A stretch of DNA of 64,000 nt from positions 3,748,501-3,812,500 of the forward strand of contig NZ_CP160388.1 in NCBI RefSeq assembly GCF_040732315.1, written 5' to 3'. Shown one piece after another: positions 11,365 through 20,133 of the stretch (position 1 is the stretch's first letter; each line of letters opens with the position of its first letter). Made by a program: the position numbers and the translations under genes. Source of the stretch: Oryzisolibacter sp. LB2S. GTDB lineage: Bacteria > Pseudomonadota > Gammaproteobacteria > Burkholderiales > Burkholderiaceae_C. The notes under the pieces were generated by a model. That model saw only the letters and a program-made list of their open reading frames with translations, was not told the DNA's origin and did not search any database.

Positions 11365-12741
11365 CTACTTTGCGCCCAGCAGACCCGGCACGCGCAGCAG
11401 CACCAGTTCGTTGTCGTCGGCGCGCTGCGGGTCGCGGCTGCTGCTGAACGGCAGGTTGTTGTCGTTGCCGACGACGATGTGCTCGCCGTCGACCACGTCC
11501 ACGTTCTCGATGGTGAAGAACGGGAAGGTGAGCACGCCATCTGTAAGCGGCTTGCGTGCGAGTTTGCGCGGATCCTGGATCTTCATCAGGTCGATGTAGG
11601 CAATCTTGCGCACCGCACCGCCCGCGTTGGCGTCCGACAGCTCCACCTTGTAGACGCGCTTGAACTTGGCCAGGTCGTGGAAGCAGTCGGCGCGCTTTTC
11701 GCCCGCGGGGCAGGCGCGGTCGGCCGTGCCCTCGCCGTTGTCGCGCTCGATGATGAGACCGGTGCTTGCGTCGATCATGTTGAAGTCGCCAATCGCGTGG
11801 TGGCCCGCCTCCAGCGGGTACTTCCAGTGCCGGCCGGTCCACTTCTGCGCCTGCACGTCGAATTCGAGCACGCGCAGATAGGGCTTGCCGTTCAGGCTCT
11901 CGTAGGCCTGGGCCTTGTCGTCCCACAGCGCGCCCTCGAGCAGCGGGTACAGGTACTTGCCGTCACGGCTCGCGGCCATGCCCTCGTAGCCCTTGGAGCG
12001 CTTGGCCTGGAAGGCGGCCATCTTCGCGTCGGGCGCGCCGGGCGTGGTCAGGGCCGGGTGGTCGGGCGAGCGCACGCTCTTGCCATCCACCTGGGTCTCG
12101 AACACGGCCAGCACCTTGCCGTTCAGGTCGGCCTGGATCAGGAAGGGGCCGAACTCGTCACCAATCCACAGCGAGCCACCGGCAAACTGAAAGCTCTCGG
12201 GGTCGAAGTCGGCGCCCGTCAGGTAGCGCTTGTCCGTGCCCTCGTGGACGATGCGAAACGGCACCTTCTTGTCCGGGTCGTGCAGGAACACGGTCTGCTG
12301 GCGATGGAACTTGCCGTCCTTGAAGTCCACCTGGTACTGGCTCAGGTGCAGCAGAAAGTCGGGCGAATTGGCCTTGGCGCCGGCGCCGTTGTCCGTCAGG
12401 ATCCAGAAGCTGCCGTCGGCCATGCGCTTGATGCCCGAATGGCCCTGCAGCGGCTGGCCGTCGAGCGGCAGACCAATGCCCGTGGGGCGCCCGCCCGACA
12501 GGCCCGGCACGCTGCCCACGGTCTCCACACGCTGGCCGGTGGTGAACTTGCCGGCGCGGCGCGCGTCGGCCGGCGCATCGGCGGGCGCCTGGATCAGGCT
12601 GAGCGCGGGCATGACGGCATGGCCGGCAAGCTCTGCCGGATGTTCGGTCTGCGCCGACGCGGGCAGCGACCAGGCGGCGGCGGTCACGGCAAGAACGGTC
12701 ACAACGGGCAGTCCAAGCTGCCGCAGAAAAGACTTGTGCAT
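11365..12741 (-). CDS. Exported esterase-like phytase family protein
   Basis: About 458 residues with a Sec signal peptide (MHKSFLRQ... to PASAQTE, cleavage near residue 31). The mature part resembles the 'esterase-like activity of phytase' family (PF13449): DGSFWILTDNGAGAKANS, GADFDPESFQFAGGSLWIGDEFGPFL, GYEGMAASRDGKYLYPLLEG and FTIENVDVVDGEHIVVGNDNN look like beta-propeller blades binding metal. The substrate is probably a phosphoester, but this is family-level inference. An ATG eight codons upstream (12765) is possible; I preferred the one directly before the basic n-region. It faces a Fur-box-controlled receptor gene across a 186-bp gap. Confidence 0.8.
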   Translation of the reverse strand: MHKSFLRQLGLPVVTVLAVTAAAWSLPASAQTEHPAELAGHAVMPALSLIQAPADAPADARRAGKFTTGQRVETVGSVPGLSGGRPTGIGLPLDGQPLQGHSGIKRMADGSFWILTDNGAGAKANSPDFLLHLSQYQVDFKDGKFHRQQTVFLHDPDKKVPFRIVHEGTDKRYLTGADFDPESFQFAGGSLWIGDEFGPFLIQADLNGKVLAVFETQVDGKSVRSPDHPALTTPGAPDAKMAAFQAKRSKGYEGMAASRDGKYLYPLLEGALWDDKAQAYESLNGKPYLRVLEFDVQAQKWTGRHWKYPLEAGHHAIGDFNMIDASTGLIIERDNGEGTADRACPAGEKRADCFHDLAKFKRVYKVELSDANAGGAVRKIAYIDLMKIQDPRKLARKPLTDGVLTFPFFTIENVDVVDGEHIVVGNDNNLPFSSSRDPQRADDNELVLLRVPGLLGAK

Positions 12742-12891
12742 GAATGTCAAAGAAGGCTGAAACAAAGCGTCGAGCTTGCCCGGCGCGTGTGACGCAGCAG
12801 TGACAGGGGGACGGCTCCCAGAGTCCCTGGCAGTGCCCCATCGCCATGTCGCCCCTCAATCTTGCGCATCCAAACGAAGGCGTCACACTAA

Positions 12892-12910
12892 AATACGACT
12901 GATTCGCATT
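12892..12910. promoter_or_regulatory. Fur-box-like site before the TonB receptor
   Basis: AATACGACTGATTCGCATT is a 19-bp imperfect palindrome (7 of 9 pairs match) close to the Fur consensus form AATGATAATNATTATCATT. It lies 18 bp upstream of the receptor start, where it would block transcription when iron is plentiful. Confidence 0.6.
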
Positions 12911-12927
12911 AGCACACTCAAGCGCGC

Positions 12928-15387
12928 ATGCACATCCGCGCTTTCATCATGTCGTCCTCCCCCGCTCACACACGTCCATCCTCCACCGCACACGGCTTTC
13001 CCATCAGAACCTCCATGCTGGCCTGCACCGCGGCCGGCCTGTTGGCCGCCCAGTCATCGGCCCATGCGGCCGGAAACCTTGAAGCCATCGCTACCAGCGA
13101 GCTGCCCTCCGTTCAGGTCACGGCAGAACGCGTCGAGGCCCGCGTCTATGACCGCGAGGAGATGGATGCCACGCCCGAGGGCAACCGCGACCTGACTTCG
13201 CTGATCAGCTCCAACCCCGCGGTGCGGCTGGACCCGAGCATGAGCAACAGCGGCAACCGTGGCTCGCTGGCGCCGGAGTCGTTTTCCATCCATGGCGAGA
13301 GCCCCTACCAGAACCAGTACCTGATCGACGGCATCAGCGGCACCAACTCCATCAACCCGCAGGAAAACCAGCTGGGCCTGCAAGTGGGGCGTGTGCCGGG
13401 CTTCGCCCAGGCCTACAACATCGACACCGACCTGCTCGACCAGGTGCGCGTGTATGACAGCCGCGTACCCGTGGAGTTCGGCCAGTTCCAGGGCGGGGTC
13501 GTCGATGCGCGCATCAAGACACCCACGGGCAGCAACAGGTTCTCCATCAAGCGCAGCTTCAACAGCTCCAATCTCACACAGCAGCAAGAGCCCGATGTGG
13601 ATCTGGAGAAATGGCGCAACGGCCTGCCCGGCTATTCCTCGGTCTGGAAAAAGCATTTCACCAGCATGAGCGGCGACCTGCGTCTGAGCGAGGACAGCGC
13701 TGTGCTGGTGTCGCTGTCGCGCCGTGAATCCGAGATTCAGCGCCAGAGCAAGGTGCTGGACCCATCGGCCGCCATACCCAATGGCAAGAGCACCTCGATG
13801 GAGCTGCGTGACTCCACGGATCAGGTGGACAACCTGATGGCCAAGCTGCACACCCGCTGGGGCGGGGGCACATCCACGAACCTGCTGCTCAAGTATTCGG
13901 ACCGCCAGGAAGACCTCGTCTCCAATACCTTTGCCGATACCTCCTGGACCAACCGCCAGAAGGCCATGGGCCTGGGCTTCGATCTGGACCAGCAGTTGGA
14001 CGGCGGCAAGCTGACCGCAACGCTGGGTGTCGATCAGCTCGATGCCTCCCGCGAATCGAGCGGCAACGAGTTCGTGACCCAGCTGTTCGCCGACAAAAGC
14101 CTGTCGACCTACACCTATGGCGGCTTTGGTACGGAATCACTGGAGCAGCGCCAGTACACGGCCAGGCTGCGCATGGACTGGGATCCGGTACAGACCGGCA
14201 ATGTGCAGCACAGGATCTATGCCGGCGCACAGCTCCTGAGCACGGATGCCAGCTTTGTGCGTGCCCAGGATGTCCGCGCCGCAAGCCAGACCCTGCAATT
14301 GAATGGCTCGCAGAAGGTGACAACGCGCACCCTGTACCGTGCCGGTACCGTGGGGGTGGACTACAACAGCCTGGGCCTCTTTCTGTCGGACACCATGCAA
14401 TGGGGGAACTGGGCGCTCACGACCTCGGCGCGCCTGGAGCGCGACGACTTCCTGAACAACACCAACCTCGCGCCGCGTGCACGGCTGGACTGGGACGTAC
14501 TGGGCGACGGCCGCACGCTGCTCGGGCTTGGCTGGGCACGCTACTTTGGCCAGGACCTGCTGGGGTACGCCCTCAAGCAGGGCAAGAGTGCATTGGTGAC
14601 CCATGAAATCCAGAAGGGCGTGCTTGTCAACACACCCGGCACCATTGAGCGCAACCAGTATGACGGCCTCAAGACCCCGCACTCGGACGAATGGGCATTC
14701 ACGGCCAGCCAGCAACTCGGCTTCGATGTGGAGGCAGGCTTGTCCTATGTTCGCCGCGCCAGCCGCAACGGCCTGACGCAGCGCGGCAGCGCCAGCAGCG
14801 GTTACTTCTACGCCAATGGCGCGACCGCCCAGGCCGAGACGGCCACCGTCAGCCTGCGCACGCTCAAGCCCTGGAAGGCCGCGGCGGCCCAATGGACGGG
14901 GCGCGTGGACTTCAGCTGGCAAAGCGTCAAGCGCAATCACGACACCACGCTGGGTTGGGAGTCCGAGGAAGAAGCGCCCGACGACATCATCAGCGTCAAC
15001 GGCGTACAGATGCTGCGCAAGGACAAGCCCGCCAGCGGCTTCTACGTGCCACGCAGACTCAGCGCCACGCTCAACGGCCGTTGGGCGCAGGCTGGCGTGA
15101 CCTGGGGCAATCGCCTGAACTGGAACGGCGCGCGAACGGGCATCGGCTACACCGGCACCATCAAGGGCGTCGAGCAGTACAACAGCCAGCGCCTGCCCTC
15201 CTACCTGACCTGGGACATGGCGTTGACCTACCAGCCGCACTGGGCCCCGGGCGTGACCCTGAGCCTTGATATGCTCAACGTGCTCAACAGACGTGTTCCG
15301 CTGGTTGTGACAACGGCCGGCGCGGCCAACAACGCCCGCTGGCAGACGGGCCGCGAAATCTGGTTGACCGCCGGTTACCAGTTCTGA
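12928..15387 (+). CDS. TonB-dependent outer-membrane receptor
   Basis: Outer-membrane active transporter, about 819 residues. An N-terminal export signal ends near AAQSSAHAAG, followed by a plug domain (SVQVTAERVEARVYDREEMD, SFSIHGESPYQNQYLIDGIS, GGVVDARIKTPTGSNRF) and a beta-barrel ending in aromatic YQF. I cannot identify the substrate; no siderophore-binding signature is evident. Start codons at 12928, 12949 and 13015 are all in frame and the true start is uncertain. A Fur-like box precedes it and a di-haem peroxidase gene follows at 62 bp, so iron- or haem-linked regulation is likely. Confidence 0.88.
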   Translation: MHIRAFIMSSSPAHTRPSSTAHGFPIRTSMLACTAAGLLAAQSSAHAAGNLEAIATSELPSVQVTAERVEARVYDREEMDATPEGNRDLTSLISSNPAVRLDPSMSNSGNRGSLAPESFSIHGESPYQNQYLIDGISGTNSINPQENQLGLQVGRVPGFAQAYNIDTDLLDQVRVYDSRVPVEFGQFQGGVVDARIKTPTGSNRFSIKRSFNSSNLTQQQEPDVDLEKWRNGLPGYSSVWKKHFTSMSGDLRLSEDSAVLVSLSRRESEIQRQSKVLDPSAAIPNGKSTSMELRDSTDQVDNLMAKLHTRWGGGTSTNLLLKYSDRQEDLVSNTFADTSWTNRQKAMGLGFDLDQQLDGGKLTATLGVDQLDASRESSGNEFVTQLFADKSLSTYTYGGFGTESLEQRQYTARLRMDWDPVQTGNVQHRIYAGAQLLSTDASFVRAQDVRAASQTLQLNGSQKVTTRTLYRAGTVGVDYNSLGLFLSDTMQWGNWALTTSARLERDDFLNNTNLAPRARLDWDVLGDGRTLLGLGWARYFGQDLLGYALKQGKSALVTHEIQKGVLVNTPGTIERNQYDGLKTPHSDEWAFTASQQLGFDVEAGLSYVRRASRNGLTQRGSASSGYFYANGATAQAETATVSLRTLKPWKAAAAQWTGRVDFSWQSVKRNHDTTLGWESEEEAPDDIISVNGVQMLRKDKPASGFYVPRRLSATLNGRWAQAGVTWGNRLNWNGARTGIGYTGTIKGVEQYNSQRLPSYLTWDMALTYQPHWAPGVTLSLDMLNVLNRRVPLVVTTAGAANNARWQTGREIWLTAGYQF

Positions 15388-15448
15388 CTCTGCAGCCATC
15401 GGGGCCCTCGCCAGGCGAGCGCCCCCAGCCATCTCGAGAATCTCTGCG

Positions 15449-16666
15449 ATGAAAACCCGTCCAGCCAACAGACTGGGCCACCATGTGCGCTGTGCCGTTG
15501 CGGCCTGCGCCATGCTGCTGGGCCTGTCTGGCGCCATGGCGCAAACCGCTTCCATTGAATCCAACGCCACGACCAGGCTGGCCCAGAGCCGGGCGCCGGA
15601 CAGCGCCGTTGGACGCCTGCTGCAGCCCGTCAACAACAGCGCCTTTGCATGCGGGACGGCCGACGGCTGGGATGCCGCCTGCCTGCGCCAGCGCTACCAG
15701 GGCCAGCCACCGCAATGGCCGAGGCCGCTCATCGATGCCGGCAAGCAATGGACGGAAATGTCTGCCGTGCCACAGGCGAAGCCCCCGGCAACGGCGAAGG
15801 AGCGGGCCAGGCTGGAACTGGGCACGGCACTGTTCTTTGATGTCGGCCTGTCGCGCAAGGGCGGGGTGTCCTGCGCCAGCTGCCACCAGTCGGGCAAGTC
15901 CTTCACCGACGGGCGCGCCCAGGCGGTGGGCGAAGACCGGCTCATGGGCCGGCGCCGCGCCCAGACATTGTTTGCCGCCCCGTTTGCCTCACAGCTGTTC
16001 TGGGATGGGCGCGCGGCCTCGCTGGAGGAGCAGGCCAAGGGCTCGATCACCAACCCCTTCGAGATGAACAACACCCTGGCCGCCGCGGTGCGCCATGCGA
16101 ACGCTCAACCGCGCTACCGCAGGCTGGCCCGCGATGCCTGGGGGCATGAACGGATGAGCGAGGACGAGATGGTGCACGCCATTGCCACCTTTGTGCGCAC
16201 CGTCCGCCCGCCACAGACCATGGCCGATGAGGTGATCGCCGGCCATCCACAGCGACTCAGCGACCAGCAGCTGCTGGGCCTGCACCTGTTTCGCACCAAG
16301 GCGCGCTGCATGAACTGCCACAGCGGCCCGCTGCTGACGGACAACGAGTTTCACGACCTGGGACTGTCCTTCTACAACCGGCGCAACCAGGACCTGGGCC
16401 GCTTCGAGGCCACGCGCGACAAGGCCGATCTGGGCAAGTTCCGCACCCCCAGCCTGCGTGGGGTGAGCCATGCCGGACCATGGATGCACAACGGCATGTT
16501 CGCCGACCTGCCCGGCCTGATGCGGCTCTATAACGCCGGCATGGGTGTGGTGACGGGCGACCCTCAAGAGGATCCGTATGTGCCAACCAAGTCGGCGCAC
16601 ATCAAGGCCCTGGAGTTGAATGCGCAGGAGATCGACGCGCTGGTGGAATGGCTCAGGCTTCTGTAG
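15449..16666 (+). CDS. Di-haem cytochrome c peroxidase, MauG/CCP family
   Basis: Periplasmic c-type di-haem enzyme of 405 residues. A signal peptide ends near GAMAQTA (about residue 32). The two haem sites are CASCH at 142-146 and CMNCH at 287-291. KFRTPSLRGVSHAGPWMHNGMF and LEWLRLL-like C-terminal helices are typical of the bacterial CCP/MauG superfamily. Members either reduce H2O2 or oxidise protein side chains or metal ligands. Two extra cysteines (68 and 78) in the N-terminal extension could form a disulphide. It lies 61 bp after the TonB receptor and probably shares its Fur-regulated transcript. It is convergent with the sensor kinase, 24 bp away. Confidence 0.9.
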   Translation: MKTRPANRLGHHVRCAVAACAMLLGLSGAMAQTASIESNATTRLAQSRAPDSAVGRLLQPVNNSAFACGTADGWDAACLRQRYQGQPPQWPRPLIDAGKQWTEMSAVPQAKPPATAKERARLELGTALFFDVGLSRKGGVSCASCHQSGKSFTDGRAQAVGEDRLMGRRRAQTLFAAPFASQLFWDGRAASLEEQAKGSITNPFEMNNTLAAAVRHANAQPRYRRLARDAWGHERMSEDEMVHAIATFVRTVRPPQTMADEVIAGHPQRLSDQQLLGLHLFRTKARCMNCHSGPLLTDNEFHDLGLSFYNRRNQDLGRFEATRDKADLGKFRTPSLRGVSHAGPWMHNGMFADLPGLMRLYNAGMGVVTGDPQEDPYVPTKSAHIKALELNAQEIDALVEWLRLL

Positions 16667-16690
16667 CCGCCACAGCGTAAGGCTCCTGAT

Positions 16691-18097
16691 TCAGGGCGAC
16701 ACATCCCCTGCCCGCGGCAGGCACAGCCGCAGCTGCGCCCCGCCCAGCGGTGATGGCCGGGCCTGCACGCTGCCGCCGTAGCTGTCCACCAGCGCGCGCA
16801 CGATGTCCAGGCCCAGGCCGGCGCCGGGGCGGCGCTCGTCGAGCTGTACGCCGCGCTCGAACATGCGCTCGCGCTCTTCCTCGGGTATGCCGGGGCCGTC
16901 GTCGTCCACCGTGATGCACAGCTGGTCGGCATGGGGCTGCACGTCCACCACGACGCGCGTGCGCGCCCATTTGCCGGCGTTGTCGACGAGGTTGCCGAGC
17001 AGCTCGTACAGGTCCTGCTCCTCGCCGCGAAACGCCAGGTCCTGCGCCTGCGGCGCGAGCTCGAACGACAGCGCGCGCGCGGCGTGCAGGTGCTCCATGG
17101 TGCGCAGCAGCGCGCGCGCGGGCGCCAGCACCGGCGTGGCCAGGCCCGTGGCGCGCACGGCGGCGGCGGCGCGGGCGCGCGCCAGGTGGTAGTCGACCTG
17201 GCGGCGGGCGCTGGCGACCTGCTCGCGCACGAGCGCGCCCAGCGGCCCCTGCTCCTGCGCCGCGGCATTGGCGAGTATGGACAGCGGCGTATGCACGGCA
17301 TGCGCGAGGTTGCCGGCCTGGGTGCGGGCGCGCCGCACCATGTCGGCGTTCTCGGCCAGCACATGGTTGAACTCCTGCACCAGCGGCTGAAGCTCGCGCG
17401 GGTAGGGGCCGGGCAGCTGCGGGGCGCTGCCGTCGCGCACGGCGGCCAGCTGCCGGCGCAGCCGCTCGAGCGGCCGCAGCGCCAGCCGCAGCTGCAGCGC
17501 CACGGCCAGCACCAGCCCCAGGGCGAGCAGGCCGAGGGCGGCCAGCAGCATGTGGGTGAAGCGCTGCAGCGGCTCGGCGATCAGTGCCTCGTCGCCGGCG
17601 ACGACCAGGCGCAGCGGCGGTGCGCCCTCCTCGGGCAGCTGCAGCGGGCGCGCGACGGCCAGCAGCGCATGGCCCTGGTCGTCGGTCAGGTGCAGCAGGG
17701 CCCAGCCCTGGGCGGGGTACTGCTGCGGCGCGGGCGGCAGCTCAAGCGTTCGGTCCCACAGCGAGCGCGAGCGCGCCAGCGCGGCCTGGGGCGCCGCGCC
17801 CAGGCGGTCGATCTGCCAGTACAGGCCGGACAGCGGCTGGTCCAGCCGCGCGTCGGCCGACGGGGAGGCGACCCGCAGGCGCGCGCTAGCCTCGTCCCAG
17901 TCCACGGCCGCGCTCAGCTGGTCGAGCTGTGCCACGAGCTGGCGCGCGAACTGCTGCGTGATGTGCTCCTGGAACAGCGTGCGCAGCCCCCAGAACGCGA
18001 CGGCCAGCGCCAGCAGCACCCAGGCCAGCGTGCCGGCGAGCAGGCGCAGGCGCAGCGAGCCGTCGGCATGGAAGGTGGCTTGGGCGGTTTGCTTCAT
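16691..18097 (-). CDS. Sensor histidine kinase, PhoQ-like
   Basis: Membrane histidine kinase of about 468 residues. There are two transmembrane segments (about residues 18-40 and 170-195) around a periplasmic sensor domain, a HAMP-like linker, the H-box GNLAHAVHTPLSILANAA, and the N/G boxes LLGNLVDNAGKWA, DDGPGIPEEER and GAGLGLDIVR. The H-box form and domain plan resemble PhoQ. ATG at 18097 is followed by KQTAQ; an in-frame codon ten residues upstream lies inside a repeat element. The response regulator gene is upstream, separated only by that repeat. Confidence 0.92.
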   Translation of the reverse strand: MKQTAQATFHADGSLRLRLLAGTLAWVLLALAVAFWGLRTLFQEHITQQFARQLVAQLDQLSAAVDWDEASARLRVASPSADARLDQPLSGLYWQIDRLGAAPQAALARSRSLWDRTLELPPAPQQYPAQGWALLHLTDDQGHALLAVARPLQLPEEGAPPLRLVVAGDEALIAEPLQRFTHMLLAALGLLALGLVLAVALQLRLALRPLERLRRQLAAVRDGSAPQLPGPYPRELQPLVQEFNHVLAENADMVRRARTQAGNLAHAVHTPLSILANAAAQEQGPLGALVREQVASARRQVDYHLARARAAAAVRATGLATPVLAPARALLRTMEHLHAARALSFELAPQAQDLAFRGEEQDLYELLGNLVDNAGKWARTRVVVDVQPHADQLCITVDDDGPGIPEEERERMFERGVQLDERRPGAGLGLDIVRALVDSYGGSVQARPSPLGGAQLRLCLPRAGDVSP

Positions 18098-18147
18098 TAT
18101 TAATAGCTGCTTGCACTTGCCCCGCAAGCGCTGGAGCCTGTTTTATA
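18098..18147 (+). repeat. Dispersed palindromic repeat, copy 3
   Basis: TAATAGCTGCTTGCACTTGC / GCAAGCGCTGGAGCCTGTTTT sits exactly in the 45-bp gap between response regulator and kinase. It supplies the regulator's TAA stop (18143-18145). Confidence 0.72.
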
Positions 18148-18802
18148 TCTCAACCAGGCGGTAGCCCAGGCCGCGCACGGTCTCTATGCAGCCCTCCGGC
18201 AGCTTCTTGCGCAGGCGGCCGATGAAGACCTCGATGGTGTTGGAGTCGCGCTCGCTGTCCTGCGGGTACAGGTGTTCGGACAGCGCGGTGCGCGACAGCA
18301 CCTCGCCCTTTCTCTGCATGAGCAGCGCGAGCAGCTTGAACTCGTGGCTGGTCAGCTCGAGCGGCTGGCCGCCGACCGCGACGCGCGCCTGGCGCGTGTC
18401 CAGTGTGATGGCGCCGCAATGCCATTCGGCGCTCGCATGCTCGCCACGGCGGCGCAGCAGGGCGCGCAGGCGCGCGAGCAGCTCCTCCATGTGAAAGGGC
18501 TTGGCCAGGTAGTCGTCGGCGCCGGCGTCCATGCCCGCGACCTTCTCCTGCCAGCTGCCGCGCGCCGTGAGGATGAGCACGGGCATGTTGCGCCCGGCCG
18601 CGCGCCAGCGGCGCAGCACGGACAGGCCGTCGATCTGCGGCAGGCCCAGGTCGAGCACGACGGCGTCGAACTCCTCCACATCACCGAGGTAATGCGCCTG
18701 CTGGCCGTCACCCGCCTGCTCCAGCGTGTGGCCGGCCGCGGCGATGGCCTGCACCAGTTGCGCACGCAGCGTGGGTTCGTCCTCGACCACCAGAATCCGC
18801 AT
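18143..18802 (-). CDS. OmpR/PhoP-family response regulator
   Basis: Two-component regulator of 219 residues. The receiver domain has the acidic pocket VVEDE (7-9), phosphorylatable Asp51 in LDLGLP, the Thr in LTARG and the Lys in LAKPF. The C-terminal winged helix shows ELTSHEFKLLALLMQRKGEV, SNTIEVFIGRLRKKL and TVRGLGYRL, the OmpR/PhoB signature. The ATG overlaps the stop of the PepSY gene by one base (TGATG), so PepSY, regulator and kinase form an operon. The stop codon lies inside a repeat element. Confidence 0.94.
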   Translation of the reverse strand: MRILVVEDEPTLRAQLVQAIAAAGHTLEQAGDGQQAHYLGDVEEFDAVVLDLGLPQIDGLSVLRRWRAAGRNMPVLILTARGSWQEKVAGMDAGADDYLAKPFHMEELLARLRALLRRRGEHASAEWHCGAITLDTRQARVAVGGQPLELTSHEFKLLALLMQRKGEVLSRTALSEHLYPQDSERDSNTIEVFIGRLRKKLPEGCIETVRGLGYRLVEI

Positions 18803-19131
18803 CAGTCCCCCTTGCGCTTGATCTTGAGCACGCGGCCATCGACGGCGTCCACCTCCAGCTTGGCCATGCGGCCGTCCCTTTGCAACAGGCGGATTTCGTA
18901 GATGTAGCGGCCGTCCTCGCGCTCGAACTCGATCTTGAGCACCTGGCCCTGGTATTCGCGCTCCACCTTGTCGAGCACCTGGCGCAGCGGCAGCACCTGG
19001 CCCTGCTCCAGGGCCTGGCGCGCGAGCTCATGGTCGCGGCCCTCATGCTCGCCCGCATGCAGGGCTCCACCCACACCCCAGGCGCCAAGGGCCAGGGCCA
19101 GGGGAATCGACAGGCGCAGGACGATGTTCAT
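18802..19131 (-). CDS. Periplasmic PepSY-domain protein, first gene of the two-component operon
   Basis: Exported protein of 109 residues: signal peptide MNIVLRLSIPLALALGAW ending near ALHAG, then a single PepSY domain (about 35-109) with PLRQVLDKVEREYQGQVLKI, IYEIRLL and KLEVDAVDGRVLKIKRK. PepSY domains are thought to inhibit peptidases or act as periplasmic sensors or modulators. As the leader gene of a regulator/kinase operon it may be an accessory sensor or a target of autoregulation. Confidence 0.88.
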   Translation of the reverse strand: MNIVLRLSIPLALALGAWGVGGALHAGEHEGRDHELARQALEQGQVLPLRQVLDKVEREYQGQVLKIEFEREDGRYIYEIRLLQRDGRMAKLEVDAVDGRVLKIKRKGD

Positions 19132-19155
19132 ATGTGGGCGTTATAGGCGCGTGGC

Positions 19156-19177
19156 GATGAACGCGGGATGAACGCGG
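19156..19177. promoter_or_regulatory. Tandem 11-bp direct repeat, candidate response-regulator site
   Basis: GATGAACGCGG occurs twice head-to-tail without a gap, an 11-bp (one helical turn) period that matches the spacing of OmpR/PhoP-family half-sites. A third related ATGAAC appears in opposite orientation about 15 bp further (as GTTCAT). The site is in the divergent promoter of the two PepSY genes. Confidence 0.6.
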
Positions 19178-19262
19178 CCTTCAGCATGGGTTCATGGTGG
19201 CTTTTTGACAATGCCCCACAAGCGCGGCGCCGTGCCGGGCTGTCAACCACAGGAGTCTTCTC

Positions 19263-19571
19263 ATGCAACACCGCATCCACCGCCCTCTCGCCCTGCTCGC
19301 CACCGCCATCGCCCTGACCTGGGGTGTGGCCCAGGCCCAGGCACCGGCCGCCCCGCAGGCGCCCGCGGCCGTCTCCGCTCCGGCCGCACCACAGCTGACG
19401 GTGCGAGACATCTACGACCGCGTGGCGGCCGCGGGCTACCGCGACATCCGCGAGATCGAATGGGACGATGGCCGCTACGAGGTCAAGGCCAGCAACGCCC
19501 AGGGCCAGCGCGTCAAGCTCTACGTGAACGCCGCCACCGGGGCCATCGAGGGCACGCGCCTGCGCCACTGA
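19263..19571 (+). CDS. Small exported PepSY-domain protein, divergent
   Basis: 102 residues. The signal peptide runs to about residue 26 (VAQAQAP), a short Ala/Pro-rich linker follows, then one PepSY repeat with VRDIYDRVAAAGYRDIREIEWDDGRYEVKA-type fold (only part quoted: YRDIREIEWDDGRYEV) and KLYVNAATGAIEG. It is transcribed away from the PepSY-regulator-kinase operon and shares its promoter region, so it is probably a regulon member induced by that system. CAGGAG precedes the ATG at good spacing. Confidence 0.85.
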   Translation: MQHRIHRPLALLATAIALTWGVAQAQAPAAPQAPAAVSAPAAPQLTVRDIYDRVAAAGYRDIREIEWDDGRYEVKASNAQGQRVKLYVNAATGAIEGTRLRH

Positions 19572-19594
19572 TCGAGGCGTGGGCCGCAAGCGCC

Positions 19595-20047
19595 TTACGC
19601 CTGCGCCCAGGCGGCCTCTTGCAGCGCGAGCGGCAGCTCGTGGGCCAGGGCCATTTCCTCACGCTCGTGGTGGTGCTCTATGACATGGCGCAGCGCGTGG
19701 GCCGCGTCCAGCAGCATCAGCACCGCGCGGCGGCGTGCCTGCTCGTCGCGCGGCGGCCGGGCAATGACGGCCTGCACGCGCAGCGCGTATTCCTCGGACA
19801 GCAGGGTGATGCGCTCATGCTCGAGCAGGTACACGCGCGCCGCCCAGCGCGCGCCCTCGGGCACATGGGGCAGCAGCCGCGTGTTCTCGATCTCGATATG
19901 CCGCGCCAGGCCCGTGCGCCACCCCTGCAGGCGCGTGAGCGCCTGGCCGAAGTCGCCGCCGACCACATCCAGCAGATGGGCGTGGAGCTGCGACTCCAGC
20001 TCCTGGTGCTGGTCGTGAAAGAACTGGGGCGGTTGGGGCGCGGACAT
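19595..20047 (-). CDS. Hemerythrin-domain protein
   Basis: Four-helix-bundle di-iron protein of about 150 residues. Candidate iron ligands are seen in FFHDQHQELE, RHIEIENTRLLPH, LLEHERI and VIEHHHEREE, the HHE spacing of the hemerythrin family. Such proteins bind O2 or NO or store iron in the cytoplasm. I chose ATG 20047 (MSAPQPPQ); the frame is open upstream but the codons there look non-coding. It is the next gene downstream of catalase on the same strand, which hints at an oxidative-stress role. Confidence 0.82.
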   Translation of the reverse strand: MSAPQPPQFFHDQHQELESQLHAHLLDVVGGDFGQALTRLQGWRTGLARHIEIENTRLLPHVPEGARWAARVYLLEHERITLLSEEYALRVQAVIARPPRDEQARRRAVLMLLDAAHALRHVIEHHHEREEMALAHELPLALQEAAWAQA

Positions 20048-20133
20048 GTTGCGGTGGGGGCGGTGCGGCACGGGTCGTGCTCGGGAAGCGGCCGTTATAC
20101 ACCGCGGCCCGCGCGCCCCTGCCCGCCCCATGG

